This document shows, one piece after another, positions 1-8,104 of a DNA stretch of 27,794 nt; position 1 is the first letter of the stretch; each line of letters opens with the position of its first letter. Origin of the DNA: an uncultured Lachnospiraceae bacterium (lineage in GTDB: Bacteria; Bacillota; Clostridia; Lachnospirales; Lachnospiraceae); the NCBI GenBank assembly GCA_910586585.1, contig CAJUKA010000055.1:1-27794 (forward strand). Reading direction: 5' to 3'. Under the pieces are notes generated by a model. That model was given only the letters and a program-made list of their open reading frames with translations. It did not search any database and was not told where the DNA came from. The position numbers were made by a program, and so were the translations under genes.

Positions 1-164
1 ATCCTGCTTGTATGCCCGTAAATCAAGGCTTTTTTGAGATAATCAACCATTTTCTAGTACAATCATTCTGCTTTTTTCAATAAATTATTTGTTAAATAAC
101 ATAAAATCCATGGTATTGTCTGCGTTAAAAGTTAATCGTTCAAGAAATAGTCAGAAAGCATCTG

Positions 165-440
165 TTATTTTTTATAATGTCCAGCCAAATATTTATTACT
201 CAGCCAAAGAATCACTCGAATCATTCCGCCGCCTACAATAAGTATAAATCCATTCTTGACTAACTGCTCTCCAATTCCCATATTAACCGCATATTGGATC
301 TGCAGTTCCAGCGGGGGATCTTGATAAGGAATCCCCGCTTTTATCACACAATAATACGCACCCATCAAAAAAATGATGCATCCAGCTAATATAGCAGATA
401 TACATAATTTACAAATACTATTTTTGAATTTTTTACTCAT
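165..440 (-). CDS. Small membrane protein, unknown function
   Basis: A 91-residue protein with two hydrophobic stretches, at about residues 11-30 (LCISAILAGCIIFLMGAYY) and 62-79 (ILIVGGGMIRVILWLS), so probably a two-pass membrane protein. I do not recognise the family. The ATG at 440 has a GAGGTG ribosome site 10 bases upstream; an in-frame TTG two codons earlier (446) lies closer to the same site and is a possible alternative. The gene starts about 10 bases after the stop of the DUF4291 gene and is probably cotranscribed with it. No terminator is evident in the 164 bases that follow. Confidence 0.55.
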   Translation of the reverse strand: MSKKFKNSICKLCISAILAGCIIFLMGAYYCVIKAGIPYQDPPLELQIQYAVNMGIGEQLVKNGFILIVGGGMIRVILWLSNKYLAGHYKK

Positions 441-449
441 AATCAATTA

Positions 450-1037
450 TCACCTCATATTCAGCCTGTTTCGAATTGCCTTATTTTTAACAGGGTATAT
501 TTTTTCTGTTGGTATATTTTTTGCGTCTAGTTTCCCACTTTTTCTCTGTGCATTCCACTTTCTTACCAGTGGCGTGAAATCCTTTATGTGGCAAATACTA
601 GAATCTAAAAAATCTCTCAATGTACTTCCTTTCAATCCTATTTGAATTGCTGCTCGATTCATCGCATTTCCATTTATCGTCCTGTCTGGGTCCCATTGAC
701 AGTAAACTGTTGTTTCGTCAAACGCTTTTTCCCATTGTTCCCCTGTATAACATGCAGCATCTGGTGAGGTTAAAACTGCCTTTTCCAACAATCCATCAAA
801 TTTTGACCGATCTAAGTCCAAAGCTAAGATACATTCCTGATTTTTCTTTGTGCCCCAATTAGAACGATACATCATCCATAAAAAAGAAGGTTTTATCCAT
901 GTCATACGATTTACATTAAAGCTTTCTCCAAATCTTTGTAATGCAACCGCTTCTTTGGCAATCATAGGATTATATGCCTGATAAACCCGAATACACTTTC
1001 TGTCATATTGTGCAAATACCTCTTTTATATATTCCAT
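450..1037 (-). CDS. DUF4291 family protein
   Basis: A 195-residue cytoplasmic protein that matches my memory of the DUF4291 family. The N-terminal pattern IRVYQAYNPMIA, followed by QRFG and MTWIKPSFLWMMYRSNWG at about residues 45-65, is the family signature. The biochemical function is unknown. The start at 1037 is chosen because a very strong AGGAGGGGG ribosome site lies four bases upstream; the frame stays open to 1115 but without a ribosome site there. The length fits the family (about 190-200 residues). It precedes the small membrane protein with a gap of about 10 bases, so the two probably form a short accessory unit. Confidence 0.82.
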   Translation of the reverse strand: MEYIKEVFAQYDRKCIRVYQAYNPMIAKEAVALQRFGESFNVNRMTWIKPSFLWMMYRSNWGTKKNQECILALDLDRSKFDGLLEKAVLTSPDAACYTGEQWEKAFDETTVYCQWDPDRTINGNAMNRAAIQIGLKGSTLRDFLDSSICHIKDFTPLVRKWNAQRKSGKLDAKNIPTEKIYPVKNKAIRNRLNMR

Positions 1038-1243
1038 ACGTCCCCCTCCTTGTTTAAACCCCATTAATTCGATATGATTTGTATTCTTATATCCTTCATT
1101 TTCTGCTTCTGCCAAATAATCCTATAAAAATAAAATCAATCCTCTCTAGCGGTCAGTACTATAAAATACAGCCAATTAATGTTTCCCCTTATCTGGACAC
1201 CTTTTGGCCCTTCAACCTTAATGTCTACCTACGGCAGGCATAC

Positions 1244-1286
1244 AAAAACGGGGAAATAATCCGATACTGGTTATTTCCCTGTTTTT
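1244..1286 (-). terminator. Rho-independent terminator of the Rpn-like gene
   Basis: A 16-bp inverted repeat with one G-T pair (1244-1259 against 1271-1286) and an 11-base loop. Read on the minus strand it ends CCCCGTTTTTG, a stem running into a T tract. It lies about 30 bases past the stop of the broken nuclease gene and separates it from the DUF4291 unit. Confidence 0.75.
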
Positions 1287-1314
1287 TACCCTAGTGTAAA
1301 ATTTTTATTCTGCC

Positions 1315-2231
1315 TCACACTTTTTGACATTCTGCAAGCAGCTCTACTTCTGAAACTGTAAGTTCTGTATATTCTGCAATCTCCTCAACAGACAGTTTAC
1401 CAGCCTGCAACATTCTGTTTGCTATTCGTTTCTGCTTTTCAATTTCAGCAGTTGTTTTATTTCTTCTTGCACTTGTTTCTATCAATGCTCCGCTCATCAT
1501 ATCACCTAGACCTTTCTGCACATTCTCATATTTCTGCGCAAGTTCCCTGATTACATCACTGGAAAGCTCTATGATCGTTCGCTTGTCAAACGCCCCGATG
1601 AATTCCTGCTGTTCCAGTTCATCCAGCCTTCCCAAGATAATCTGATACTCTGCTTTTCGTTCTTCAAGCTTCTGCCCATTGCTATTATACTCCGAAAAAC
1701 TTTTCTCATGTGAGAAAATGTAAAACGGTATCAGCAACAATAAACGTTTTTCAAAAATATCTTCAAGTGAGTAAGCCTGCACTTTCATGATCGGCACATC
1801 GTATTGTACCGTTCCCCCGGCGTAATTATCACATATTTCATTTTATCTGGTGTCTTTTTATAAGCCCGCAGATACAGAACCGCCGTATTCGGAAAGGTTA
1901 CCACCAAAGTTTCTTTCATAATTTCACCCTCGTCAAGCGCTATCTGGGCATCATACTCAAGAAGCCTTATCATAATTTTCCCGTCCGGCAGGCTGCTTTC
2001 ACACTCAATATGGTACTTTTTCGGTGTATTTCCATAAACAGTAAAATTGGTGTCTGTTATACGCTCCCTGTCCGCTTCATCCTGTTGGTCCATAAAATGT
2101 TCATTAGGAAAAAAACGTATCTCTTCCTCCCCTGTATATGATTCGTTGAAAATTTCATTGATCACCGGAATGATCAATTTTCGGCGGTCATTTAAGATTG
2201 TACGAAATACTCCGTCATATATATTTGCCAT
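1315..2231 (-). pseudogene. Rpn-like PD-(D/E)XK nuclease/transposase-family protein, frameshifted
   Basis: The gene is split in two frames. The N-terminal part (2231 to about 1785) begins MANIYDGVFRTIL and contains DTNFTVYG and YHIECESS, which resemble the D...ExQ/ExK core of the Rpn/PDDEXK transposase family common in Lachnospiraceae. The C-terminal part (1797-1315) has a helical region and ends in an HTH-like segment (LSVEEIAEYTELTVSEVELLAE). At 1814-1818 there is a run of five Cs (five Gs on the coding strand); adding one G joins the frames as ITPGGTVQYDVPIMKVQAYS, giving one protein of about 305 residues. The start at 2231 has a GAGG site upstream. The break could be a real mutation, slippage-prone switching, or a sequencing error. 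Family proteins are known as recombination-promoting nucleases. Confidence 0.75.
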
Positions 2232-2260
2232 ACATTATTCCTCTCTAAGTCTGTGACTTC

Positions 2261-2289
2261 ATCATATCATTTATTTTCTGAAAATTCAA
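2261..2289 (-). promoter_or_regulatory. Sigma-A type promoter of the Rpn-like gene
   Basis: Minus strand: TTGAAT (2289-2284), a 17-base spacer, then TATGAT (2266-2261), about 30 bases upstream of the start codon at 2231. It suggests the locus is still transcribed despite the frameshift. Confidence 0.6.
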
Positions 2290-2328
2290 CAATGTAACGG
2301 CATCTCCCATACTACAGAACCTATCGTC

Positions 2329-2483
2329 GTTACTTTTCACACCCGCGCCATGCACTTGCTGCATGGCGTCGGAGCAAGCGCCAAAATGCGTGCTTTTTAG
2401 CATTTTGTGTGCATCAATTGTTGCAATTCACACCGAAATCGTTGTAAGTATATGTGAAATCTGGCGTAAGTGTGAATTGTAAC
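2329..2483. mobile_element. 155-bp MITE-like element with 8-bp target duplication
   Basis: The ends form a 21-bp imperfect terminal inverted repeat (2329-2349 against 2463-2483, 16 of 21 matching, outer bases GTTAC...GTAAC). The element is flanked on both sides by CTATCGTC (2321-2328 and 2484-2491), as expected for an 8-bp target duplication. Inside are a 9-bp perfect stem with a 5-base loop (2346-2354/2360-2368) and an 8-bp stem (2382-2389/2400-2407). It encodes no protein. It would be a non-autonomous element moved by a transposase elsewhere; I cannot name the parent IS. Confidence 0.65.
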
Positions 2484-2489
2484 CTATCG

Positions 2490-2612
2490 TCACATTCTTT
2501 TAAAATCAGGGAATCTCGGATGTGCGGTTCCTTTGGGGCTGTTAATTACGATTTTCGATTGTTTTACCAATTCGTCTAATGTTTTCCAAAAGACCGTGTG
2601 ATATGTATCCAT
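2490..2612 (-). pseudogene. N-terminal remnant of an inorganic pyrophosphatase gene
   Basis: A 40-codon frame starting MDTYHTVFWKTLDELVKQ and containing KGTAHPRFPDF. From memory this resembles the first part of clostridial inorganic pyrophosphatase-type proteins, where the next residues are usually IYPVDYGYL. Here the match stops after PDF and three codons later comes a stop lying in the target duplication of the neighbouring MITE. The ATG at 2612 has a GGGGG ribosome site and a near-consensus promoter, so the 5' end is that of a real gene. The rest of the gene is not found beyond the MITE, so a deletion as well as the insertion must have occurred. It could instead be a true 40-residue peptide, but the family resemblance argues for a remnant. 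Confidence 0.55.
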
Positions 2613-2641
2613 TTTTTCCCCCGATATTGATATAATGATTC

Positions 2642-2670
2642 ATTATACTTCCTAATTATTTTTCTTGCAA
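2642..2670 (-). promoter_or_regulatory. Sigma-A type promoter of the pyrophosphatase remnant
   Basis: Minus strand: TTGCAA (2670-2665), a 17-base spacer, then a perfect TATAAT (2647-2642). It lies 30 bases upstream of the start at 2612 and would still drive transcription into the MITE and possibly on toward the Rpn-like gene. Confidence 0.65.
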
Positions 2671-2848
2671 TTCATCAGGATTATATCACCTGAATTATGT
2701 TATATTGGTTACAACGAATGCACAAAAAATGCCACAAAGCAGACACTTTTATTCTGAATCTGTTATCTGCCTGCTTCCTTGCATCTGTATCGTTGACAAT
2801 TCAACCAAAATACGCTACCTTAAATATAACAATAAAAACTTTTTTTAT

Positions 2849-2858
2849 GTGTATACAC
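2849..2858. promoter_or_regulatory. Palindrome upstream of the carboxypeptidase unit
   Basis: A perfect 10-bp palindrome, GTGTATACAC, about 45 bases before the start of the first gene of the unit. A TTGACA at 2793-2798 may be a -35 element, but no good -10 lies at 17 bases. A repressor site is possible. It does not match the TACA-N2-TGTA pattern found in front of the nearby blaI-like gene. Confidence 0.25.
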
Positions 2859-2903
2859 TTTTGAAAAGGCGCGTATATCACTATAGGCAGAGGGAGAATC
2901 TTT

Positions 2904-3632
2904 ATGAAAAAAATCATGAATTCTATTGTATATGTCATATTGCTTCCAGCCTTAATCATCTCCACTGCATTATTGACATATCTGCATTTTTTTGCATCAA
3001 ATGACAACAACTTGTCTGGAGAATGGATTGCAACTATCAATATGACAGAACAAGTGTCTTTCACAGCACTTGACTGGCTGCAGGATATAGAGGCAGTTTC
3101 TGTATCTATGCAGGATATGGAATCTCATATGCAAGATTTAACGATCGAGCTTCATATGACGTTTGGACAGACTGCCCGCTCTGAAGGAACCTTCCAATGT
3201 AATATCCTTCCAGAAAGTTATGAAGCCTGTAAACAGACTGCTTACGAGGCATTTGCTTCAATTTTTCGGGAACTTTTGGCTAAGAGGCTTGATATGTCTG
3301 GTTATGCTGGCAACACAGATGATGAGAATGTTGAAGCGCTTGTGACAGAGACATTTGGAATGTCCACCGTTTCTTATCTAATGTCCTACGCCCCTGACCT
3401 GCTGCCTTCCTTAGAAGACTTGCAGGCTCAATTTGACGGCAGCGGCACGTATCAAACTGCCCAAAACATCTTAACCAGACAGTTTGAAAATGGAACTGTA
3501 ACTGCAGAATACTATATCCGCAAAGATTTCAGCCTGATTTTATCCGAGGCGGCTGATTCCGTCTCTTTGGGTTATTTTTCTAACCATTACCCAATACAAT
3601 ACACATTGCAGCAATCCAAGGGAGAGAATTGA
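2904..3632 (+). CDS. Membrane-anchored protein of unknown function
   Basis: A 242-residue protein with one hydrophobic segment at about residues 8-30 (IVYVILLPALIISTALLTYL), which would anchor it with the rest outside. There is no lipobox cysteine. The remaining 210 residues are acidic and polar, with no motif I recognise. The start has an AGAGGGAG ribosome site. The stop at 3632 is one base before the ATG of the D,D-carboxypeptidase gene, so the two are translationally coupled and a role in the cell envelope alongside that enzyme is a reasonable inference. Its family cannot be settled from sequence alone. Confidence 0.75.
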   Translation: MKKIMNSIVYVILLPALIISTALLTYLHFFASNDNNLSGEWIATINMTEQVSFTALDWLQDIEAVSVSMQDMESHMQDLTIELHMTFGQTARSEGTFQCNILPESYEACKQTAYEAFASIFRELLAKRLDMSGYAGNTDDENVEALVTETFGMSTVSYLMSYAPDLLPSLEDLQAQFDGSGTYQTAQNILTRQFENGTVTAEYYIRKDFSLILSEAADSVSLGYFSNHYPIQYTLQQSKGEN

Positions 3633-3633
3633 T

Positions 3634-5076
3634 ATGAAAACAATTTTACAGAAAATAAGTTCCTTTACACTATGCATCATTCTTGTGTGTTCTATTGTGC
3701 CTGTTCAGACCTATGCAAGTCATGAAATTCCCGGACTCTGGCAAGTACAGACCGATTCCAGCACAACGGGCATCGTCAAAACTTTGGATTACAGCTATGC
3801 CCGCAACACTTATTTCTCTCTGCGGGACATCGCTATGGTTCTACAAAATACCTCCAAATCTTTTTCTGTGAGCATTACAAAAAACGCTGTTTCTCTGACT
3901 CTGGACAATTCCTACACGCCTGTGGGGACCGAAAATACTCCTTGGGAAACCACCGAAAGTCCGAATCTCTCTCTTCGGCGGAATGAGTTTACTGTAAATG
4001 GACAAAAGGTATCCTACTATACGTTAATGATGCCGCTGCCCTCTGGAGATTATGATTGTTTTATGATGGCTGCTGATTTTGCTATGATTTTAGACGTAGA
4101 TATCTCTGTTCCTACTGCAGGATCCTTGCAAATCAATACACAGCTTCCATTTCATGTCTCTCCTGCTGCTTTGGAAGAGTCTGGCTATTTTTATGGCGTC
4201 AACAGCGTTCTGGTCGGAAACGCCACCACCGGAGAACTCTACTATCAATATCAGTCAGATGCTTCTTACCCGATTGCAAGCACCTCCAAGCTCATGACTT
4301 ACCTTTTGGTTATGGATGCTGTCTCAGCAGGAAAGATTTCCCTTGAACAAGAAGCCATTGTCTCAGATGCGGTTCAGGCGCTGTCTGCTTCTGATGATGG
4401 AGTGATTCCTTTTGAAGCTGGACAACAGATTCCTGTGCAGGATCTTTTATTTGGTGCCCTTCTGCCCTCTAGCAACGAATGTGCGCTTTGTCTGGCCGAA
4501 ACAGTCGCCGGTTCAGAGGAAACTTTTGTACAAAGGATGAATCAGAAAGCGTTAGACCTGGGACTTTCCCAGACATTCTTTTATAACTGTCATGGTCTGC
4601 CTTCCTACACAGAAGATTCCATTCCCGCCAAACGCCAAAACCGCATGAGTGCAGAAGATATGTTCCGGCTGGTATCTTATCTTTTGAAAGTTTATCCACA
4701 GATTACAGATATCACTTCTTTGGAAAATGCCACATTACAGTCCCTGAATTTGGAAGTACGCAACACAAATCCGCTTCTGCACAATCTGCCTGAAGTCACA
4801 GGATTAAAGACTGGAACAACAAACAAAGCGGGTGCCTGTCTAGTAACATCTCTCACCGCAGATGACGGAATAATAACACATGATTTGGTTGTCATTGTTC
4901 TGGGAACCGAGGATTCTATCGAAAGGGGACGCGTTTCTGGATTGCTGGCAAGATATGCCTTGCAAGCCTTTCATACAGGCATAGAAACATCAGAATCGGA
5001 AGCCATTCCTGGAAACCTTCCAACACACGCTGAAGCAGCAGTAGACTGGATTCTTCAGACTGCAAAAAAATATTAA
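3634..5076 (+). CDS. D-alanyl-D-alanine carboxypeptidase (peptidase S11, PBP5/DacF type)
   Basis: A secreted penicillin-binding protein that trims the terminal D-alanine from peptidoglycan stem peptides. A signal peptide covers residues 1-29 (cut probably after TYA). Residues about 40-170 resemble the copper amine oxidase-like N-terminal repeat found in many clostridial surface enzymes (RNTYFSLRDIAMVLQ). The S11 domain starts near residue 187. Catalytic motifs are all present: S216-x-x-K219 (STSK) with the nucleophile serine, S279-S-N281, and K392-T-G394. At 480 residues it is longer than plain DacF because of the N-terminal domain. It follows the unknown membrane protein by one base and ends in a terminator. 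The adjacent BlaI/BlaR1-like pair suggests beta-lactam or cell-wall-stress control, but no BlaI-type site is seen before this unit. Confidence 0.93.
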   Translation: MKTILQKISSFTLCIILVCSIVPVQTYASHEIPGLWQVQTDSSTTGIVKTLDYSYARNTYFSLRDIAMVLQNTSKSFSVSITKNAVSLTLDNSYTPVGTENTPWETTESPNLSLRRNEFTVNGQKVSYYTLMMPLPSGDYDCFMMAADFAMILDVDISVPTAGSLQINTQLPFHVSPAALEESGYFYGVNSVLVGNATTGELYYQYQSDASYPIASTSKLMTYLLVMDAVSAGKISLEQEAIVSDAVQALSASDDGVIPFEAGQQIPVQDLLFGALLPSSNECALCLAETVAGSEETFVQRMNQKALDLGLSQTFFYNCHGLPSYTEDSIPAKRQNRMSAEDMFRLVSYLLKVYPQITDITSLENATLQSLNLEVRNTNPLLHNLPEVTGLKTGTTNKAGACLVTSLTADDGIITHDLVVIVLGTEDSIERGRVSGLLARYALQAFHTGIETSESEAIPGNLPTHAEAAVDWILQTAKKY

Positions 5077-5110
5077 GGGGCATTTCATAAACAATGAAGT
5101 GCCTCTTTTC
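5077..5110 (+). terminator. Terminator of the carboxypeptidase unit
   Basis: An 11-bp stem with two G-T pairs (GGGGCATTTCA against TGAAGTGCCTC) and a short loop, followed by TTTT, starting a few bases after the stop codon. Confidence 0.8.
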
Positions 5111-5212
5111 CCTGCAGTATCATAACTCCAAAATATCTATGTCACATATTCCCTATTTGGGTAATCGTTCGCCTGAACTGTAATATTATTTTCTACATTT
5201 TTCTTATTTCTC

Positions 5213-5260
5213 TTGACAACTCATGTCTACAATTGTAAACTGTAATTGTCTACAAACGTA
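5213..5260 (+). promoter_or_regulatory. Promoter with two BlaI-type operators
   Basis: TTGACA (5213-5218), a 17-base spacer and TAAACT (5236-5241) form a good sigma-A promoter. A perfect dyad TACAATTGTA (5228-5237) overlaps the spacer and the -10, and a second, imperfect copy TACAAACGTA lies at 5251-5260, 23 bp away centre to centre. BlaI/MecI repressors bind dyads of the form TACA-N2-TGTA, so autorepression of the blaI-blaR1 unit is the natural reading. The transcript would have a leader of about 140 bases. Confidence 0.78.
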
Positions 5261-5352
5261 GTCTGTTTGTTTCTATTATTCACTTTATCTTTTCAATATT
5301 TGATATGCCAGTGTTTTTTTGCGGTTAACCTTCTGTTGTACACACAAAAAAA

Positions 5353-5381
5353 CTCCGTGCATACATGAACTGCACAAGGAG
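5353..5381 (+). promoter_or_regulatory. Hairpin that masks the blaI ribosome site
   Basis: CTCCGTGCA (5353-5361) can pair with TGCAC-AA-GGAG (5371-5381), leaving a two-base bulge. The GGAG half is part of the AAGGAGG ribosome site of the blaI-like gene, so the structure would hide it and lower translation. This is read by eye; folding energy was not calculated. Confidence 0.5.
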
Positions 5382-5389
5382 GAATACCC

Positions 5390-5761
5390 ATGGAACCGAA
5401 AATGACTGTATCTGATTCTGAATTAGAAATCTTAGAAGTATTATGGTCTGCTGATAAAGCTTTAAATGCCAGTGAAATTCGCGGCATTTTGAATGAACAC
5501 AAAAGCTGGGAAAGAACGACTGTACTTACATTAATTCAACGACTGGTGAAAAAAGGAGCAATTATGCAGGAAAAACGTGAAATATATTATTATACACCAT
5601 GCATAAAACGCGAAGCATATATCAAAGCCGAAACCAAAAACTTTGTACAGAAATTCTTTAAAGGCAGCTCTAAAAATCTAGCGGCTGCATTAGTTGACAG
5701 CGATGCTCTTACCAAAAAAGATATTCAAGAGCTACGCGATTATTTTAACCAAAACTTATGA
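5390..5761 (+). CDS. blaI: BlaI/MecI/CopY-family transcriptional repressor
   Basis: A 123-residue winged-helix repressor. The opening SDSELEILEVLW (residues 8-19) and the recognition-helix region SWERTTVLTLIQRLVKKGAI (39-58) are the family pattern, followed by a wing (REIYYYTP) and a helical C-terminal dimerisation tail. In known systems such proteins repress a beta-lactamase or PBP gene and are cleaved after the BlaR1/MecR1 sensor is activated. The ATG has an AAGGAGG site. The stop at 5761 is 19 bases before the BlaR1-like start, so the two are an operon. With the sensor gene broken, the repressor may no longer be released by its own signal. The target genes are not identifiable here beyond its own promoter. 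Confidence 0.9.
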   Translation: MEPKMTVSDSELEILEVLWSADKALNASEIRGILNEHKSWERTTVLTLIQRLVKKGAIMQEKREIYYYTPCIKREAYIKAETKNFVQKFFKGSSKNLAAALVDSDALTKKDIQELRDYFNQNL

Positions 5762-6323
5762 GATGATAGGGGGAGTTCACATGAGACATTTTTTTATGGT
5801 AGTGCTGTCATTATCTATATCCGGAGCTCTGACAGGACTTTTGATTCTTTTACCGCACCCTCTAACGCAAAAGTATTTTTCAAAACGCTGGAATTACTAT
5901 ATCTGGCTGCTTGTTCTTGCAAGACTTTTGATTCCCTTTTCTTTCAAGACAGATTTCCTTCATTTTCCTAGTGCAGGAACCTATCAGGCTCCTGCAGCGC
6001 AAATATTCTCTGGTGGTGCATCTGAGACAACTGCCAGTGACAATTCCATTATCAAATCAGAAGCACTCCTCGCCTCAAATACGCCGCAAACCAGCAAACC
6101 AGCCGAGCATACTTTCAACCCCACCGTTTCGGAGCTTTTTTCTGCCGCAGCATATATATGGTTTTTTGGTGTCCTTGCCGCGTTCTTTATGAAACAATTA
6201 AATTACATTCGTTTTTTAATTTGTATCAAAAAAGATATTGTTCCGATTACAGACCCTTCCGTTGTGTCCTTAGCAAATTCTGTTTGCGCAAGACTGAAAA
6301 TTTGGAAGACGCCCGTTATTTAT

Positions 6324-7059
6324 GAGAGTTCCTCTAACTTTGGACCTATTACACTTGGTTTCTGGAAACCTATTATTATTGTTCCCAGTGATAATCACAA
6401 TCTGACGCAGCTTCAGTTCATACTCCATCATGAACTGATTCACATTTCACGCAAAGATTTGTGGTTGAAATGGGCATATCATCTGCTGCTATGCATACAC
6501 TGGTTCAATCCTGTTTTGTATTTCATCGGAAAGCAAATAAACTATGACTGTGAGCTCTCCTGTGACGAAGCGATTCTCGCCAACTTGACAGAAACAGGCA
6601 AAAGAGTATATGGCAATGTACTTTTAGACAGCGCAGACCGAACAATTGACATGAAAGGAACTGTCTTTTCCACGACCTTCACAGATAAAAAGAGAGTTCC
6701 TCTAACTTTGGACCTATTACACTTGGTTTCTGGAAACCTATTATTATTGTTCCCAGTGATAATCACAATCTGACGCAGCTTCAGTTCATACTCCATCATG
6801 AACTGATTCACATTTCACGCAAAGATTTGTGGTTGAAATGGGCATATCATCTGCTGCTATGCATACACTGGTTCAATCCTGTTTTGTATTTCATCGGAAA
6901 GCAAATAAACTATGACTGTGAGCTCTCCTGTGACGAAGCGATTCTCGCCAACTTGACAGAAACAGGCAAAAGAGTATATGGCAATGTACTTTTAGACAGC
7001 GCAGACCGAACAATTGACATGAAAGGAACTGTCTTTTCCACGACCTTCACAGATAAAAA
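6324..7059 (+). repeat. 368-bp perfect tandem duplication inside the BlaR1-like gene
   Basis: Copy 1 covers 6324-6691 and copy 2 covers 6692-7059. Read base by base by eye they appear identical. The unit spans codons 182-304 of the intact gene, including the HELIH zinc motif. Since 368 is not a multiple of three it shifts the frame. There is almost no homology at the junction beyond A/G-rich bases. Identity suggests a recent event; homologous deletion of one copy would repair this lesion. Confidence 0.92.
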
Positions 7060-7949
7060 AAGTGCCCTGAAAAAACGGCTTTATAGCATTGTTCATTATC
7101 AGAAACGCACCTCCCTTCAACTTTTGCTTTCTATATGCACTTTTACACTCATTTTGTTGCTCACGGCTTGCAGTGGTATCGCATTTATATCAGAGGATTT
7201 GTCCGCCTCTATCAAAAACGACGTCACAAACAGCATCAAAGACTCTATTCAAACGGAATCCTCTGAGCTTGATAACCTTGGTGAACTTGACACCAATGAC
7301 TCCGGAATTGTATCACAGATACTTACTTCTCTTTCTTCGCCAGAGGAATTTCTCACATATTCCGCAGACCCAGATCCATCTGGATCTGCATGGAACGTTT
7401 ATGATGATAATGCACTTCTTGCTGGAAAGGATATTCAGGAACAATGGTCTGCTTATAATTATTACGGTGGAAACCACACTGTAAAAGTCACTCGTTTTTT
7501 ACTCTATGGTTCCGATTCTATTGTTATTGCCTATTGCCCCAAGGAAACCAATATTCAGATAAAATCATCTTTCGAGACAATTGAAGGAAACTTCAAAATT
7601 GTACAAATTTTACCCGATGGCACAGTCCTGACAATCAATGATACTGGTACGCAGTCCCAACAATCCATAACCCTAAAAAAAGGCAGAAATGTCATTAAAC
7701 TAGTAGGACAAGGCGCAAAATTAAAAAACTTGAACCTAGACTATACCAGCTTAAAGCCTTCCATTTGTGACAAAATTTATTATTCAGAAGCAGAAGAAAT
7801 TGCTGCACAACTGAAAGAATCACTTTTGTCAGGAAACACTTCTGAGCTTCCAATGCAAAAAAATCTTGTGATGGAAAATATATATTTGTTTCAGGAAAAA
7901 GAAGCCAGCGAAATTCTAAATGTTTTTCTTACCCAGAATGTTTCACTTA

Positions 7950-8104
7950 GGAACTGTTCAGAAATTACTTGTGACAAGTACGCCGTATAAATGTTCAGCT
8001 GCAAAGAAGAAAATCGCAGGCATAGCGGGCTATGTCAAGATTTTTTGATGACGCAGATGGACATTTAGACAAGTAATTGTCATGAGTAATTTCCGAACAG
8101 TTCC
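7950..8104. mobile_element. 155-bp palindromic MITE-like element inserted in the BlaR1-like gene
   Basis: The ends are 26-bp inverted repeats (7950-7975 against 8079-8104, 23 of 26 matching), starting GGAACTGTTC. The inside is also an imperfect palindrome (AAATGTTCAGCTGC near 8000 mirrored by GCAGATGGACATTT near 8060), so the whole element could fold into one long hairpin. It is flanked by TTA at 7947-7949 and 8105-8107, a likely 3-bp target duplication. Removing the element and one TTA restores the frame as NVSLSKDELVDLFIFSDN. No protein is encoded, so it must have been moved by an outside transposase. Confidence 0.85.

Larger units (their letters stand above)
5111..5389 (+). other. Intergenic region before blaI
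   Basis: No gene is seen. The first 100 bases are featureless and AT-rich. The rest holds the promoter, two operator-like dyads and the ribosome-site hairpin described separately. Confidence 0.6.

Noticed and set aside
1..110. Minus-strand frame open to the left edge (MVDYLKKALIYGHTSR)
   Set aside because: Only 16 codons are visible, with no clear ribosome site and no recognisable family; it may be a gene start but cannot be supported.
2329..2483. CRISPR or riboswitch in the repeat-rich stretch
   Set aside because: There are no regularly spaced direct repeats, and the flanking duplication with inverted ends fits a small transposable element better.
6827..7990. Separate 387-codon gene for the second half of the M56 protein
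   Set aside because: It begins at a TTG inside the duplicated unit without a ribosome site and is the displaced continuation of the upstream gene.
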